Assembly: GCF_914271545.1 (NCBI RefSeq)
Contig: NZ_CAJZAH010000002.1
Coordinates: 682,001 to 746,000 of the forward strand
Origin: Cupriavidus respiraculi
GTDB taxonomy: Bacteria > Pseudomonadota > Gammaproteobacteria > Burkholderiales > Burkholderiaceae
Length of the DNA stretch: 64,000 nucleotides
Reading direction: 5' to 3'
This document shows, one piece after another, positions 1-8,877 of this stretch. The position numbers were made by a program, and so were the translations under genes. Each line of letters starts with the position of its first letter. Position 1 is the first letter of the stretch. The notes under the pieces are model-generated. The model was not told the DNA's origin, did not search any database, and saw only the letters and a program-made list of their open reading frames with translations.

Positions 1-40
1 TACCAACAAAAAAGCGGCCTCCGGGCCGCTTTTTTGTTGT
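1..40. terminator. Bidirectional rho-independent terminator
   Basis: A 6-bp perfect GC stem (14-19 with 24-29, 4-nt loop) is flanked by an A-run on the left (8-13) and a T-run on the right (30-35). It can therefore act on either strand. It probably ends a gene lying to the left of the window and insulates phaZ. Confidence 0.8.
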
Positions 41-74
41 ACTGCGGAAATACAGCCATTGTCCTACTGTTTTT

Positions 75-104
75 TTGCCGTTTGATTAGTAACGTAGGTC
101 TATA
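75..104 (+). promoter_or_regulatory. Weak candidate promoter for phaZ
   Basis: An AT-richer patch between the terminator and phaZ holds a TTGCCG hexamer (75-80) and a TCTATA-like hexamer (99-104) with an 18-nt spacer. The match is modest. A purine-rich ribosome binding site (AAGGCAGG, about 160-167) lies closer to the start codon. Confidence 0.25.
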
Positions 105-176
105 TGCTGCAAGCGCACGACCGTTCGATTGCGCGCATAATCCGTAACATCCTCGAATTGCAAGGCAGGTTTAGCG

Positions 177-1418
177 ATGCTCTATCAACTCCACGAATTT
201 CAGCGCACGATTCTCAATCCGCTGACGGCATGGGCCCAGGCGACCGCCAAGACCTTCGCAAACCCGCTGAGTCCGCTCTCTTTGGTGCCCGGCGCCACGC
301 GTCTGGCCGCGGGCTACGAACTGCTGTACCGGCTCGGCAAGGAATATGAAAAGCCGGCCTTCGACATCAAGTCGGTGCGCTCCAACGGACGCGATATCCC
401 GATCGTCGAACAGACCGTGGTCGAGAAGCCGTTCTGCAAGCTGGTGCGCTTCAAGCGCTATGCCGACGACTCCGAAACCATCAAGCTGCTCAAGGACGAA
501 CCGGTGGTGCTGGTCTGCGCGCCGCTGTCGGGCCACCATGCCACGCTGCTGCGCGACACCGTACGCACGCTGCTGCAGGACCACAAGGTCTATGTGACGG
601 ACTGGGTCGATGCCCGCATGGTGCCGGTCGAGGCCGGGCCCTTCCACCTGTCCGACTACATCCATTACATCCAGGAATTCATCCGCCATATCGGCGCGGA
701 CGAACTGCACGTGATCTCGGTCTGCCAGCCGACCGTGCCGGTTCTCGCGGCGATTTCGCTGATGGCGTCGGCTGGCGAGAAGACGCCCAAGACGATGATC
801 ATGATGGGCGGCCCGATCGACGCCCGCAAGAGCCCGACCGCGGTCAACTCGCTGGCGACCAACAAGTCGTACGAGTGGTTCGAGAACAATGTCATCTACA
901 CGGTGCCGGCCAACTATCCCGGCCATGGTCGCCGCGTCTATCCGGGCTTCCTGCAGCACGCCGGCTTCGTCGCGATGAATCCGGACCGCCATCTGACCTC
1001 GCACTACGACTACTACCTGAGTCTCGTGCAGGGCGATGCCGACGACGCCGAAGCCCACGTGCGCTTCTACGACGAATACAACGCGGTGCTCGACATGGCG
1101 GCCGAGTATTACCTCGACACGATCCGCGAAGTGTTCCAGGAATTCCGCCTCGCCAACGGCAACTGGACGGTGGACGGCGAACTGGTGCGACCGCAGGACA
1201 TCGCCCGCACGGCGCTGCTGACCATCGAAGGCGAACTGGACGATATCTCGGGCGCCGGCCAGACCGCCGCGGCGCACGACCTGTGCAGCGGCATCGCCAA
1301 GACGCGCAAGCACCATATCACCGCGGCCCGCTGCGGCCACTACGGCATCTTCTCGGGACGCCGCTGGCGCGAGGACATTTACCCGCAGCTGCGCGACTTC
1401 ATCCGCAAGTATCACTGA
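177..1418 (+). CDS. phaZ: Intracellular polyhydroxyalkanoate (PHB) depolymerase
   Basis: A 413-residue alpha/beta hydrolase of the intracellular PHB depolymerase family, which mobilises carbon from cytoplasmic PHB granules. There is no signal peptide, as expected for the intracellular class. The nucleophile is Cys183 in SVCQPTVP, instead of the usual Ser box, and Asp355 and His388 complete the triad. These three numbers equal the triad established for Cupriavidus necator PhaZa1, which strongly supports both the family and the start codon. An AAGGCAGG ribosome binding site precedes the ATG. The gene is monocistronic, between a terminator on the left and a convergent TetR gene on the right. Confidence 0.95.
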   Translation: MLYQLHEFQRTILNPLTAWAQATAKTFANPLSPLSLVPGATRLAAGYELLYRLGKEYEKPAFDIKSVRSNGRDIPIVEQTVVEKPFCKLVRFKRYADDSETIKLLKDEPVVLVCAPLSGHHATLLRDTVRTLLQDHKVYVTDWVDARMVPVEAGPFHLSDYIHYIQEFIRHIGADELHVISVCQPTVPVLAAISLMASAGEKTPKTMIMMGGPIDARKSPTAVNSLATNKSYEWFENNVIYTVPANYPGHGRRVYPGFLQHAGFVAMNPDRHLTSHYDYYLSLVQGDADDAEAHVRFYDEYNAVLDMAAEYYLDTIREVFQEFRLANGNWTVDGELVRPQDIARTALLTIEGELDDISGAGQTAAAHDLCSGIAKTRKHHITAARCGHYGIFSGRRWREDIYPQLRDFIRKYH

Positions 1419-1431
1419 GCCCGCGGGCCCG

Positions 1432-1450
1432 CCGCCGCGCGACGCGGCGG
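1432..1450. terminator. Hairpin without U-tract at phaZ/TetR junction
   Basis: A perfect 8-bp GC stem (1432-1439 with 443-450 of the same kilobase, that is 1443-1450) with a 3-nt loop sits between two convergent genes. There is no T-run, so it is not a canonical intrinsic terminator. It may still stop polymerase from both sides or protect 3' ends. Confidence 0.4.
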
Positions 1451-1465
1451 TCCTGCCAGCGTGGC

Positions 1466-2155
1466 TCAGCGCCGGGTGAGATAGGACAACAGCATGTCCG
1501 AATGCAGGCTGGCAAAGCGCGCGTGCTCGTCCTGCGAGGCCACGTCGCGGCCGATCACCGCGCTGATGGTGTAGCGGTTCGAGAGCACGTAGTACCCCAG
1601 CGCGGAAATGGTCAGGTAGAGCTGCGAGACATCGACGTCGTCGCGAAACACGCCCTGCCGCTGCCCCCGCCGCACGATATCCTCCAGCACCTTCACCACC
1701 GGATTGATCAGCTGGTGCAACTGCGTGGATTTCTTCAGGTGGCGCGCCTCGTGCAGATTCTCGCTGTTGACGAGGCGAATGAAGTCGGGATGCTCGTAGT
1801 ACCAGTCCCACACGAAGCGGGCCAGCGTACGTACCGCGTCCTCGGGGTTCTCGTCGACGATATGCAGTTGCTCCTCGGCGGCGCGAAAATCGGCGTACTG
1901 CCGCTCGAGCACCGCGAGAAACAGACCTTCCTTGCTGCCGTAGTAGTAATACAGCATCCGCTCGTTGGTCTCGGCGCGGCGAGCAATCTGATCGACGCGC
2001 GCGCCCGCGAGACCGCCGCGGGCGAATTCCTCGGTGGCGGCGGCGAGGATACGCCGGCGCGTGCCCTCCGGGTCGCGCCGTGCGCGCGGCTCCCTGGCGT
2101 CCCTGACCGCGTTGACCTCTTGGCTTTCTTTGGCGTCTTGGCTGTCGTTTGGCAT
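1466..2155 (-). CDS. TetR-family transcriptional regulator
   Basis: A 229-residue protein with an N-terminal TetR DNA-binding helix-turn-helix at about residues 30-75, including TRRRILAAATEEFARGG and the typical YYYYGSKEGLF recognition region. An all-helical ligand-binding domain fills the rest. I chose ATG at 2155 because the arginine-rich segment before the HTH then has a normal length; the open frame continues upstream only as shadow. The gene is divergent from rsxB (220-bp gap) and convergent with phaZ. The ligand and targets are unknown; rsxB or the gene itself are the default guesses. Confidence 0.85.
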   Translation of the reverse strand: MPNDSQDAKESQEVNAVRDAREPRARRDPEGTRRRILAAATEEFARGGLAGARVDQIARRAETNERMLYYYYGSKEGLFLAVLERQYADFRAAEEQLHIVDENPEDAVRTLARFVWDWYYEHPDFIRLVNSENLHEARHLKKSTQLHQLINPVVKVLEDIVRRGQRQGVFRDDVDVSQLYLTISALGYYVLSNRYTISAVIGRDVASQDEHARFASLHSDMLLSYLTRR

Positions 2156-2375
2156 GCGATACCGGCTCGAAGGTTGGCGGATTATGGCACAGGCGGTCGC
2201 GGGCCCCGCCGGTGCGCTGACCATTGGACAGGCGGTGCGCTGCCGGGCAAAGCGGGCATCATCGCCGTTACTGCCTGCCGTTGAAAATCGGGGATAATCC
2301 CTGCCGCGCGCCGCGTCGCCGCCCAGTCTGTCCAGGCCCGGCGCGCCTGATTGTCGCCATTCAAAACAAGTTGTC

Positions 2376-3215
2376 GTGATCCCCATCCCGCCGCCCACCG
2401 CCGGCCACACCGAACCGGCCCCGCTCGCCGATCGCCTCGAAGACCTGCTGCCGCAGACCCAATGCACCAAGTGCGGGTTCCAGGGCTGCCGGCCGTATGC
2501 CGAGGCCATGGCGCGCGGCGAGGCGGCCTGCAACCGTTGCCCGCCCGGGGGCGCCGCGGGGATCGAGCGCCTCGCACGCGTGCTGGGCGTCGCGCCGCTG
2601 CCGCTCGACACCAGCCACGGCACCGAGCAGCCGCGCGCGGTGGCGGTGATCGACGAGACGCTGTGCATCGGCTGCACGCTGTGCATCCAGGCCTGCCCGG
2701 TCGACGCCATCGTTGGGGCCCCCAAGCAGATGCACACGGTGCTGCCGGACTGGTGCACCGGCTGCGACCTGTGTGTGGCGCCCTGCCCGGTCGATTGCAT
2801 CTCGATGGTCAACGTGACGGGCGCGCGCACGGGCTGGGATGCCTGGTCGCAGGTGCAGGCCGATGCCGCCCGCGCGCGCCACGAGTCCCGCACCGCCCGA
2901 CTGCGGCGCGAACAGGCCGAGAACGAGGCGCGCCTTGCCGCCAAGGCGGCGGCCAAGCTCGAGGCGCTGCAGCAGGAGCCGGTGCTGTCGGACGCGGAGC
3001 GCGAGGCGCAGGCCCGCAAGAAGGCCATCATCCAGGCCGCCATCGAACGCGCCCGCCAGAAGCAGCAGTCCGTGCAGCCGCGCAACGTGGACAACGTCTC
3101 GCCAGCGGTGCAAGCCCAGATCGACGCGGCCGAGGCCCGGCGCGCCCGCATGCGGGCAGACCGCCAGGCCGATACGCAGGACGGCGCCCTCCCCGACTCC
3201 AAGCCCAAGCCATGA
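2376..3215 (+). CDS. rsxB: Stand-alone RsxB/RnfB-type iron-sulfur electron carrier
   Basis: A 279-residue ferredoxin-like protein. An N-terminal 4Fe-4S domain uses Cys30, 33, 38 and 55. Two ferredoxin-type clusters follow, [14 protein letters not shown] (from Cys97) and [15 protein letters not shown] charged Ala/Glu/Arg-rich helical tail follows, to the C-terminus. The membrane-anchoring N-terminal helix of RnfB in complete Rnf/Rsx complexes is missing, and no rnfA, C, D, G or E is present here. The start is GTG at 2376. The stop overlaps the nth start by 4 nt (ATGA), so the two are translationally coupled. RsxB-Nth pairing is common in beta-proteobacteria and suggests electron supply to Fe-S enzymes, which is an inference. 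Confidence 0.85.
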   Translation: MIPIPPPTAGHTEPAPLADRLEDLLPQTQCTKCGFQGCRPYAEAMARGEAACNRCPPGGAAGIERLARVLGVAPLPLDTSHGTEQPRAVAVIDETLCIGCTLCIQACPVDAIVGAPKQMHTVLPDWCTGCDLCVAPCPVDCISMVNVTGARTGWDAWSQVQADAARARHESRTARLRREQAENEARLAAKAAAKLEALQQEPVLSDAEREAQARKKAIIQAAIERARQKQQSVQPRNVDNVSPAVQAQIDAAEARRARMRADRQADTQDGALPDSKPKP

Positions 3216-3859
3216 ACGCCGCCAAGAGACGCGCCCTGTTCGAAACGCTGCGAGAGAACAATCCCACGCCCACCAGCGATCTGGAATACAGCTCGCCTTT
3301 CGAGCTGCTGATCGCGGTCCTGCTGTCAGCGCAGGCCACCGATGCCGGCGTCAACAAGGCGACGCGCAGGCTCTTCCCGGTGGCCAACACGCCCGCCGCG
3401 ATGCTGGCACTGGGCGAGGACGGGCTGATCGAGTACATCAAGACCATCGGGCTCTATAAAACCAAGGCCAAGCATGTGCTGCAGACCTGCCGCATCCTGG
3501 TCGAGCAGCACGGCGGCAAGGTGCCGGCCGACCGACAAGCTCTGGAGGCGCTGCCCGGCGTTGGGCGCAAGACCGCCAACGTGGTGCTGAACATCGCGTT
3601 CGGCCACCCCACCATCGCGGTCGACACGCACATCTTCCGCGTTGGCAACCGTACCGGCCTCGCGCCCGGCAAGACGGTGCAGGCTGTCGAGATGAAGCTG
3701 CTGAAGGTGGTGCCGGAGGAGTTCCTGCAGGATGCGCACCACTGGCTGATCCTGCACGGCCGCTACGTCTGCAAGGCGCGCCGCCCGGAGTGCTGGCATT
3801 GCGTGATCGAGCCACTGTGCGAGTACCGCGACAAGGTGCTGACGCCGCCGGACGCATAG
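3212..3859 (+). CDS. nth: Endonuclease III, base-excision repair DNA glycosylase
   Basis: A 215-residue HhH-GPD glycosylase/AP-lyase that removes oxidised pyrimidines. The helix-hairpin-helix [12 protein letters not shown] carries the Schiff-base Lys120. Asp138 lies in VDTHIFR. The C-terminal 4Fe-4S loop has Cys187, 194, 197 and 203. All these numbers coincide with Escherichia coli Nth. The ATG overlaps the rsxB stop codon, and the pair forms one transcription unit. Confidence 0.97.
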   Translation: MNAAKRRALFETLRENNPTPTSDLEYSSPFELLIAVLLSAQATDAGVNKATRRLFPVANTPAAMLALGEDGLIEYIKTIGLYKTKAKHVLQTCRILVEQHGGKVPADRQALEALPGVGRKTANVVLNIAFGHPTIAVDTHIFRVGNRTGLAPGKTVQAVEMKLLKVVPEEFLQDAHHWLILHGRYVCKARRPECWHCVIEPLCEYRDKVLTPPDA

Positions 3860-3890
3860 GTCCGGCGGCGGAGCCGGGACGGGCGTCCCG
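3843..3890. terminator. Tandem perfect hairpins at nth/nitroreductase junction
   Basis: The first stem is 11 bp perfect (3843-3853 with 3860-3870, 6-nt loop) and includes the nth stop codon in its loop. The second is 6 bp (3875-3880 with 3885-3890). Neither has a T-tract. They separate convergent genes. Confidence 0.45.
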
Positions 3891-3892
3891 CG

Positions 3893-4480
3893 TCAGACGA
3901 TGCGGCAGGCCTCGTCGAACGACAGGCGCGGCCCCCGCGGATGGAGCTTGTCCGCTTCGCCATACCCCAGGTTGCACAGGAAGTTGACCGACCACTTGCC
4001 GTCGGGGAAAAACGCGGCGTTGACCTTGGCCGCGTCGAAGCCGCCCATCGGACCGCAGTCCAGCCCCAGCGCGCGCGCCGCCAGGATGAAATAGCCGCCC
4101 TGCAGCGAGCTGTTGACCAGCGCATCGCGGGCGATCTTCTCGGCATTGCCGGCGTACCAGGAGCGCGCGTCGGCGTGCGGGAACAGCTTGGGCAGCTGCT
4201 CGTGGAAGGCGTTGTCGAAGGCGATGATCGCGGTGATCGGCGCCGAACGGGTCTTGTCGACATTGCCGGGCGCCACGCACTCGACCAGCCGCGCCTTCTC
4301 GGCGGCGCTCTTGACGAAGACGATGCGGGCCGGCGAGCTGTTGGCGGCGGTCGGACCGAACTTCATGGCCTCGTAGAGCTGGTGCAGCAGGGCGTCGTCC
4401 ACCTTGCGGTCCTGCCAGACGCTGTGCGTGCGGGCTTCGGTAAAGAGCTGGGCCAGCGCGGCCGGGGCGATCTGCGTCAT
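3893..4480 (-). CDS. Nitroreductase-family protein, RutE/malonic semialdehyde reductase-like
   Basis: A 195-residue FMN-dependent nitroreductase-fold protein. The N-terminal half has the [17 protein letters not shown] motif typical of the RutE/HadB subgroup, and the middle has the [21 protein letters not shown] flavin-side helix. The family reduces malonic semialdehyde to 3-hydroxypropionate in pyrimidine degradation, but no other rut gene is in the window, so the physiological substrate is open. It is followed on the same strand by the DMT transporter gene lying 84 bp upstream. Confidence 0.85.
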   Translation of the reverse strand: MTQIAPAALAQLFTEARTHSVWQDRKVDDALLHQLYEAMKFGPTAANSSPARIVFVKSAAEKARLVECVAPGNVDKTRSAPITAIIAFDNAFHEQLPKLFPHADARSWYAGNAEKIARDALVNSSLQGGYFILAARALGLDCGPMGGFDAAKVNAAFFPDGKWSVNFLCNLGYGEADKLHPRGPRLSFDEACRIV

Positions 4481-4564
4481 GCGCTCGTTCCTGAATGGGA
4501 AAAGGAAAGCGCGAATTCTACCGATGCCGCAACGTCGTCCCCACAGCGCTTTTGACGGAGCCGT

Positions 4565-5497
4565 TCAATTCCATTGATCGTCTTCGGGTGCCGTGCCGCG
4601 CCGGGTCAGCCACAGCACGCCGGCCAGGATGAGCACCCCGCCGAGGGTCTGCGTCGGCCCGATGTGTTCCCCCAGCAGCAACGCCGCCAGCACCACCGTC
4701 ACCACCGGCTCCAGCGTCGAGAGCATGGAAGCCCGTGCGGCCCCCAGCCGCTGCAGTCCGGCGAAGAACGTCAGGATGGCCAGCACGGTCGAAAGCAGCG
4801 CGATCGCGACCAGCGCCAGCCAGCCCGGCGCGGTACCGGGAAACGACGGCGGCACGCCCGCGGCGGTGCGCAGCACCCCCACCGCCGCGTAGACCAGCGC
4901 CGCCGCGCCACAGACGATGGCGGTCGTCGCCACCGGATGCACGCCCGGGGTGAGCCGGGCGCCGACGATGATGTAGACCGAATAGATCAGCGCCGACGCC
5001 AGGCCAAGCGCGATGCCGAGGGCGCTGCCCTCGCCGCCGCCCACCGTCAGCCCGGCGCCCAGCGAGCACAGCACCAGCGCCGTGATGGCGGCGCCGGTCA
5101 GCCGCTCCTTCAGGAAGATCGCCGCCAGCACGGTGACGAACAGCGGATACAGATACAGCAGCAAGGCCACGAGGCTCGCCTGCGCATGGTTCAACGCCGA
5201 AAAGAAGCAGAACGACTGCCCCACGTAGCCGATGCCGCCCATCGCCGCCAGCGCCAGCACGCGCCGCCAGGGCGGCAGCCGTATGCCGCGTACCCGCATC
5301 ACCGCCGCCAGCGCGGCGGTGGCCAGCACGAAGCGCACCGCCAGCAGCCCGTAGACATCGGCCCCGGCCTCGTAGGTGAAGCGCGCGAAGATCGCCATCG
5401 CGCCGAAGGCGCTGGCCGAAATCGCGATCAGCAGCACGCCGAGCAGCTTGTCGCGGGCGTAGGCCTGTCGGGCGGTCGTGGCTTCGGGGACGGTCAT
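4565..5497 (-). CDS. DMT-superfamily (EamA) transporter
   Basis: A 310-residue inner-membrane protein made of two EamA repeats with about ten hydrophobic segments, such as LLGVLLIAISASAFGAMAIF near residue 20 and AALLLGEHIGPTQTLGGVL near the end. The family exports or imports small metabolites including amino acids and nucleosides. The substrate cannot be read from sequence. It is divergent from the DUF1841 gene. The short C-terminal tail is acidic (APEDDQWN). Confidence 0.85.
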   Translation of the reverse strand: MTVPEATTARQAYARDKLLGVLLIAISASAFGAMAIFARFTYEAGADVYGLLAVRFVLATAALAAVMRVRGIRLPPWRRVLALAAMGGIGYVGQSFCFFSALNHAQASLVALLLYLYPLFVTVLAAIFLKERLTGAAITALVLCSLGAGLTVGGGEGSALGIALGLASALIYSVYIIVGARLTPGVHPVATTAIVCGAAALVYAAVGVLRTAAGVPPSFPGTAPGWLALVAIALLSTVLAILTFFAGLQRLGAARASMLSTLEPVVTVVLAALLLGEHIGPTQTLGGVLILAGVLWLTRRGTAPEDDQWN

Positions 5498-5630
5498 CGT
5501 GATGGCGGCGCGGCGCGCATTGGAACGGAATCCGGCATTCTAGTGCGGGATGTGGTGCCGAAGGCGGGAGCGCCAGGGCTCGGCCGACCGACCGGCGCCG
5601 CGCCGGTCCCTGGCTTACAATACCGCCACC

Positions 5631-6065
5631 ATGATGTTCAATCCCTCCCGAGAAGAAGTCCGCCGGTTTTTCTGCGATGCCTGGCAGAAGCAACTGGCCG
5701 GCGGCGTGCTCACCCCGCTCGAAATCATCGCCACCGACTGGATCCGCGAGCATCCCGAGTACCACGAGCAGCTCACCGATACGGACTCGTCGCTGCAACA
5801 GGACTACACCCCGGAACGCGGCCAGACCAACCCCTTCCTGCATTTGTCGATGCACCTGTCCATTGCCGAACAGGTGTCGATCGACCAGCCGCCCGGAATT
5901 CGCGCGGCGTACGAAACGCTGGCCCGCAAGCTGGATTCCCCGCACGAGGCCCACCATCACATGATGGAATGCCTCGGCGAGATGCTGTGGCAGGCGCAGC
6001 GGACCGGCCAGCCGCCGGACGGCGAGCACTACATCGCCTGCGTCCAGCGCCGCGCACGCGGCTGA
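5631..6065 (+). CDS. DUF1841 family protein
   Basis: A 144-residue soluble protein beginning MMFNPSREEVRRFFCDAWQK, characteristic of the conserved beta/gamma-proteobacterial DUF1841 family. It is rich in His and acidic residues in the middle, for example SMHLSIAEQ and EAHHHMMECLGEMLWQAQ, a helical pattern. The function is unknown. The longer open frame upstream of 5631 crosses the divergent promoter region and is rejected. A TACAAT -10-like hexamer at 5616-5621 lies only about 10 bp before the ATG. Confidence 0.8.
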   Translation: MMFNPSREEVRRFFCDAWQKQLAGGVLTPLEIIATDWIREHPEYHEQLTDTDSSLQQDYTPERGQTNPFLHLSMHLSIAEQVSIDQPPGIRAAYETLARKLDSPHEAHHHMMECLGEMLWQAQRTGQPPDGEHYIACVQRRARG

Positions 6066-6184
6066 AAGCGGGCGCTTCAGGCGCCCAGGCCGTCACAATG
6101 CCGGCGTACAAATCGTCACAGTCCCCGTCCGAGCGGGCATGGTAGCCTTGCCCGCATCGCCAAATCCGGCCCCGCCTTTCCCTC

Positions 6185-7495
6185 ATGACCGATCCCAAGC
6201 CGTTTCCCGCCGGCGCGCCGAGCGCCCCTTTCCGTGCGCGCCACCTGGGCAGCCTCGTGCTCCTCGCCGGCGCCTGTGCGGCCACGATGCCCAATGCCGC
6301 CAACGCCGCCATCGCGCTGCTGCAGCCCGCACGCGTGGTGGACGGCACCAAACCCCTCGTGCTGAAGCTGCTGGTCAGCGCCGACACGGCGAACCGCAAC
6401 TATCTGGTACCGGACGACATTACCGTGACGGCGTCGGCCGGCATGCAGCCGCCGGTGCGTATCGTCATGCGACGAGTCGGCCCCGGCCCGGACACCATCC
6501 GGCTGCGGCAGGGACAGCATCGCACCATCGAGTACAGCGGCGAGATCCCGGCCACGCTGCGCGGCGAGGTCCGGCTCGATCCGGTGGATATCGACGCGGC
6601 TCCCGTGCTCGTCACGCTCAATCGCGCTCCGGAGGCACAGCCGGCCGACCGCGCCGTTGCACAGACGCGGGCCGCTGACAAGGCGGCCGAGGTCGCTGCG
6701 GCCACGGGCGAGGAAGCGGTGATTCCCGTGGTGCCCCCAAGCGCTGCGACGGCGCCGACGGTGGCCGAAACCGACCTGCGCGACCGCGACCGCCTGTCGT
6801 TCAACGAGCCGATGTACTTCCTCGTGGGCGCGCACGGCGGCGCCAATGCCAAGTTCCAGCTCAGTTTCAAGTACCGGGTCTTCCAGGGCGAAAACCCGGC
6901 ATCGAAGGGCCTGCTGGACAACCTGTACCTGGGCTACACCCAGTTCTCGCTGTGGGATCTGTCCAGCGAGTCCAAGCCCTTCCGCGACACCAATCTGCGG
7001 CCCAGCGTCTTCTATTACCTGTCGGACGTCGGCGTGCGCAACAGCGCCATCAGCCGGCTGTCGGTGGCGACCGGCCTGGAGCACGAATCGAACGGCCGCG
7101 ACGGCGAAGATTCGCGCAGCGTCAATACCGTCTTCGTCAAGCCGACCTTCTACCTGGGCGACCAGACCGACTGGCACTGGACGGTCACGCCGAAGGCCTA
7201 CTACTACCTGTCGAAGAACAATAACGCGGATATCGCCCACTATCGGGGCTACATGGACCTGAAGCTCGCCTACGGCAAGCCGGACTCCTGGGAGTTCGCG
7301 GCCACGCTGCGCAAGGGCACGCGCAAGTCCTACGGCAGCGTGGATGCCCAGGTCACCTACCCGCTCGCGCGGCTGTTGCCCGGCACGGCGGGCTACCTGA
7401 TGGCCGGCTATTTCGTCGGCTATGGCGAGAGCCTGCTGGACTACAACCGCAAGCTGCCGTGGCAATTCCGTCTCGGCTACGCCTTGAACCGCTGA
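6185..7495 (+). CDS. pldA: Outer membrane phospholipase A (OMPLA)
   Basis: A 436-residue precursor. An N-terminal hydrophobic signal sequence ends near ANAANA at about residue 40. A periplasmic/extension region to about residue 195 is Ala-rich and longer than in the enterobacterial enzyme. The C-terminal beta-barrel domain carries the OMPLA active-site motif EHESNGRDGEDSRSVN, giving the His-x-Ser dyad and the conserved Asn. The protein ends with alternating aromatic strands and GYALNR. It hydrolyses phospholipids in the outer leaflet when outer-membrane asymmetry is lost. It is convergent with the thioredoxin gene. Confidence 0.92.
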   Translation: MTDPKPFPAGAPSAPFRARHLGSLVLLAGACAATMPNAANAAIALLQPARVVDGTKPLVLKLLVSADTANRNYLVPDDITVTASAGMQPPVRIVMRRVGPGPDTIRLRQGQHRTIEYSGEIPATLRGEVRLDPVDIDAAPVLVTLNRAPEAQPADRAVAQTRAADKAAEVAAATGEEAVIPVVPPSAATAPTVAETDLRDRDRLSFNEPMYFLVGAHGGANAKFQLSFKYRVFQGENPASKGLLDNLYLGYTQFSLWDLSSESKPFRDTNLRPSVFYYLSDVGVRNSAISRLSVATGLEHESNGRDGEDSRSVNTVFVKPTFYLGDQTDWHWTVTPKAYYYLSKNNNADIAHYRGYMDLKLAYGKPDSWEFAATLRKGTRKSYGSVDAQVTYPLARLLPGTAGYLMAGYFVGYGESLLDYNRKLPWQFRLGYALNR

Positions 7496-7504
7496 CGAAT
7501 CGGG

Positions 7505-7522
7505 CCCCGGCGCCCTCCGGGG
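7505..7522. terminator. Hairpin without U-tract at pldA/thioredoxin junction
   Basis: CCCCGG at 7505-7510 pairs with CCGGGG at 7517-7522 across a 6-nt loop, between convergent genes. No T-run follows on either strand. Confidence 0.35.
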
Positions 7523-7532
7523 GGTTCGCAAC

Positions 7533-7949
7533 TCATCCGGCCAGCGGCTTGCCCTCGGCCTTCAGACGTGCGTTGGCGACCGCGGCGGCGAACTGGCCAT
7601 GGCCGTGCCAGCCCGTGGCCCGGCCAAGCTTCTTGCCCTTGTGGAAGAACATGAACACGGGGATGCCGTAGAGCCCATAGCGGCGACCCAGCGCGGGATA
7701 CGCGTAGACGTTGCCGTGCAGCCAGTGCAGATCCAGTTCGCGCAGCGGATCCGGGTTGAGCAACATGGCCTTCTTGGCCATCTCGCAGTTGTAGCAATCC
7801 TCGCCCCAGAAGAACACGCAGACCAGCTTGTCGCCCGCTTCGGCCAGGGCCTGCTCGATGCTCTCGTGCGTGACCTCCCGCATGTGGAAGGCCTCGAAAG
7901 CGCGGTAGTCCGTATGTGGCGCCGGGGCGGCGCCGAACGGGTAAGGCAT
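7533..7949 (-). CDS. Thioredoxin-fold protein
   Basis: A 138-residue protein with a thioredoxin-type redox centre, EDCYNCEMAKKAML, at about residues 50-63 and a cis-proline strand YGIPVFMFFHKGKKLG near residue 95. No signal peptide or transmembrane helix is seen, so it should be cytoplasmic. The spacing CYNC differs from the CGPC of general thioredoxins, so it probably acts on a dedicated client. It lies 82 bp downstream of grpE on the same strand but behind a terminator-like hairpin, so it may have reduced or separate expression. Confidence 0.85.
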   Translation of the reverse strand: MPYPFGAAPAPHTDYRAFEAFHMREVTHESIEQALAEAGDKLVCVFFWGEDCYNCEMAKKAMLLNPDPLRELDLHWLHGNVYAYPALGRRYGLYGIPVFMFFHKGKKLGRATGWHGHGQFAAAVANARLKAEGKPLAG

Positions 7950-7971
7950 GGCATCCCTCCAAAAATGAAGA

Positions 7972-7996
7972 CGCCCGGTCCTTGGGGAACCGGGCG
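7972..7996 (-). terminator. Terminator-like hairpin after grpE
   Basis: An 8-bp stem, CGCCCGGT (7972-7979) with ACCGGGCG (7989-7996), lies just after the grpE stop. On the minus strand a TTTTT run follows about 10 nt further on. It probably attenuates read-through into the thioredoxin gene. Confidence 0.55.
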
Positions 7997-8031
7997 TGGT
8001 TGCACTTGGCTACACCGCGATTGCGCCGTGC

Positions 8032-8589
8032 TTACTTCGGTGCCGCCACCGTCACCAGCGCCGGCCGCAACACGCGGTCCGCGATCAGATAGCCGCGCTG
8101 CAGCACGGTGACCACCGTATTGGCATCCTGGTCTGAAGGCACCATCGAAATGGCCTGGTGCCGGTGCGGGTCGAACTTCTCGCCGACAGGGTTCAGCTCG
8201 ACGATGCGTCCCTTGTCGAAGGCACTGGACAGTTGCCGGGCGGTCAGTTCCACCCCTTCGCGCAGCTTGTTGATGTCGCCCGAGCTGTCGGCCAGCGCGG
8301 CCTGCAGGCTGTCCATCACCGGCAGCAGGTATTCGGCAAAGCTCTCGATGGCGAACTTGTGGGCCTTGGCCACGTCTTCCTGGGCGCGGCGGCGGATGTT
8401 CTCGCCTTCGGCGGTGGCACGCAGGAACAGATCGTAGTTTTCGCGCGCCTTGGCTTCCAGGGCGGCAAGCTGGGCAGCGGCATCGTCCCGCGGGGCATTG
8501 CCGGCTTGCTCGACCGGCGCATTGGCGACCTCATCGACGACGGTATCCACCGGCGGCGTGTTGGATGGCTTCTGATTCTGTTCTTCCAT
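8032..8589 (-). CDS. grpE: GrpE, nucleotide exchange factor of DnaK
   Basis: A 185-residue GrpE. There is an acidic, flexible N-terminus, a long coiled-coil helix (about residues 38-80, [20 protein letters not shown]), then the four-helix and beta-wing domain ending [21 protein letters not shown] and [11 protein letters not shown]. It releases ADP from DnaK during heat-shock refolding. A heat-shock-type promoter lies 72-100 bp upstream. dnaK and dnaJ are not adjacent, unlike in many bacteria. Confidence 0.96.
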   Translation of the reverse strand: MEEQNQKPSNTPPVDTVVDEVANAPVEQAGNAPRDDAAAQLAALEAKARENYDLFLRATAEGENIRRRAQEDVAKAHKFAIESFAEYLLPVMDSLQAALADSSGDINKLREGVELTARQLSSAFDKGRIVELNPVGEKFDPHRHQAISMVPSDQDANTVVTVLQRGYLIADRVLRPALVTVAAPK

Positions 8590-8660
8590 GTCGATCCGTA
8601 TCAGTACAAAATCGCGGCCCGCAAAGGGTCACGGTTGGTAAATCGGCAAAGCTAGCCCTG

Positions 8661-8689
8661 AATTGGGACCCGCGCTGCAGATTTTCAAG
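8661..8689 (-). promoter_or_regulatory. Sigma-32 (heat-shock) type promoter of grpE
   Basis: Read on the minus strand there is CTTGAAA (8689-8683), a 14-nt spacer, then TCCCAATT (8668-8661). This closely matches the RpoH consensus CTTGAAA-N13-15-CCCCATNT. Transcription would start near 8654, about 65 nt before the grpE ATG. No CIRCE inverted repeat for HrcA was found here. Confidence 0.75.
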
Positions 8690-8877
8690 AGTCTCTCTTC
8701 GTTCTCGTGACACACATGGTTACAAAGATCCCATGCGGGTTCCGGGAACCTGCATTGCTCTGCTGCAGTGCAGCTTCTAAGATGAAACCTAAAACTTCCA
8801 CAATAACAACAACGTAGCGCTGTCCGGTGCCCTAGGCGACCGTGCGCCGCGCTTCGCTCTTTCCGCCGGGGCTCGCC

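Noticed and set aside
171-1811. Long minus-strand open frame opposite phaZ
   Set aside because: High-GC shadow of phaZ and TetR with low-complexity Arg/Gly/Ala content and no domain.
8590-8877. CIRCE element controlling grpE by HrcA
   Set aside because: No TTAGCACTC-N9-GAGTGCTAA-type repeat; the visible signal is a sigma-32 promoter.
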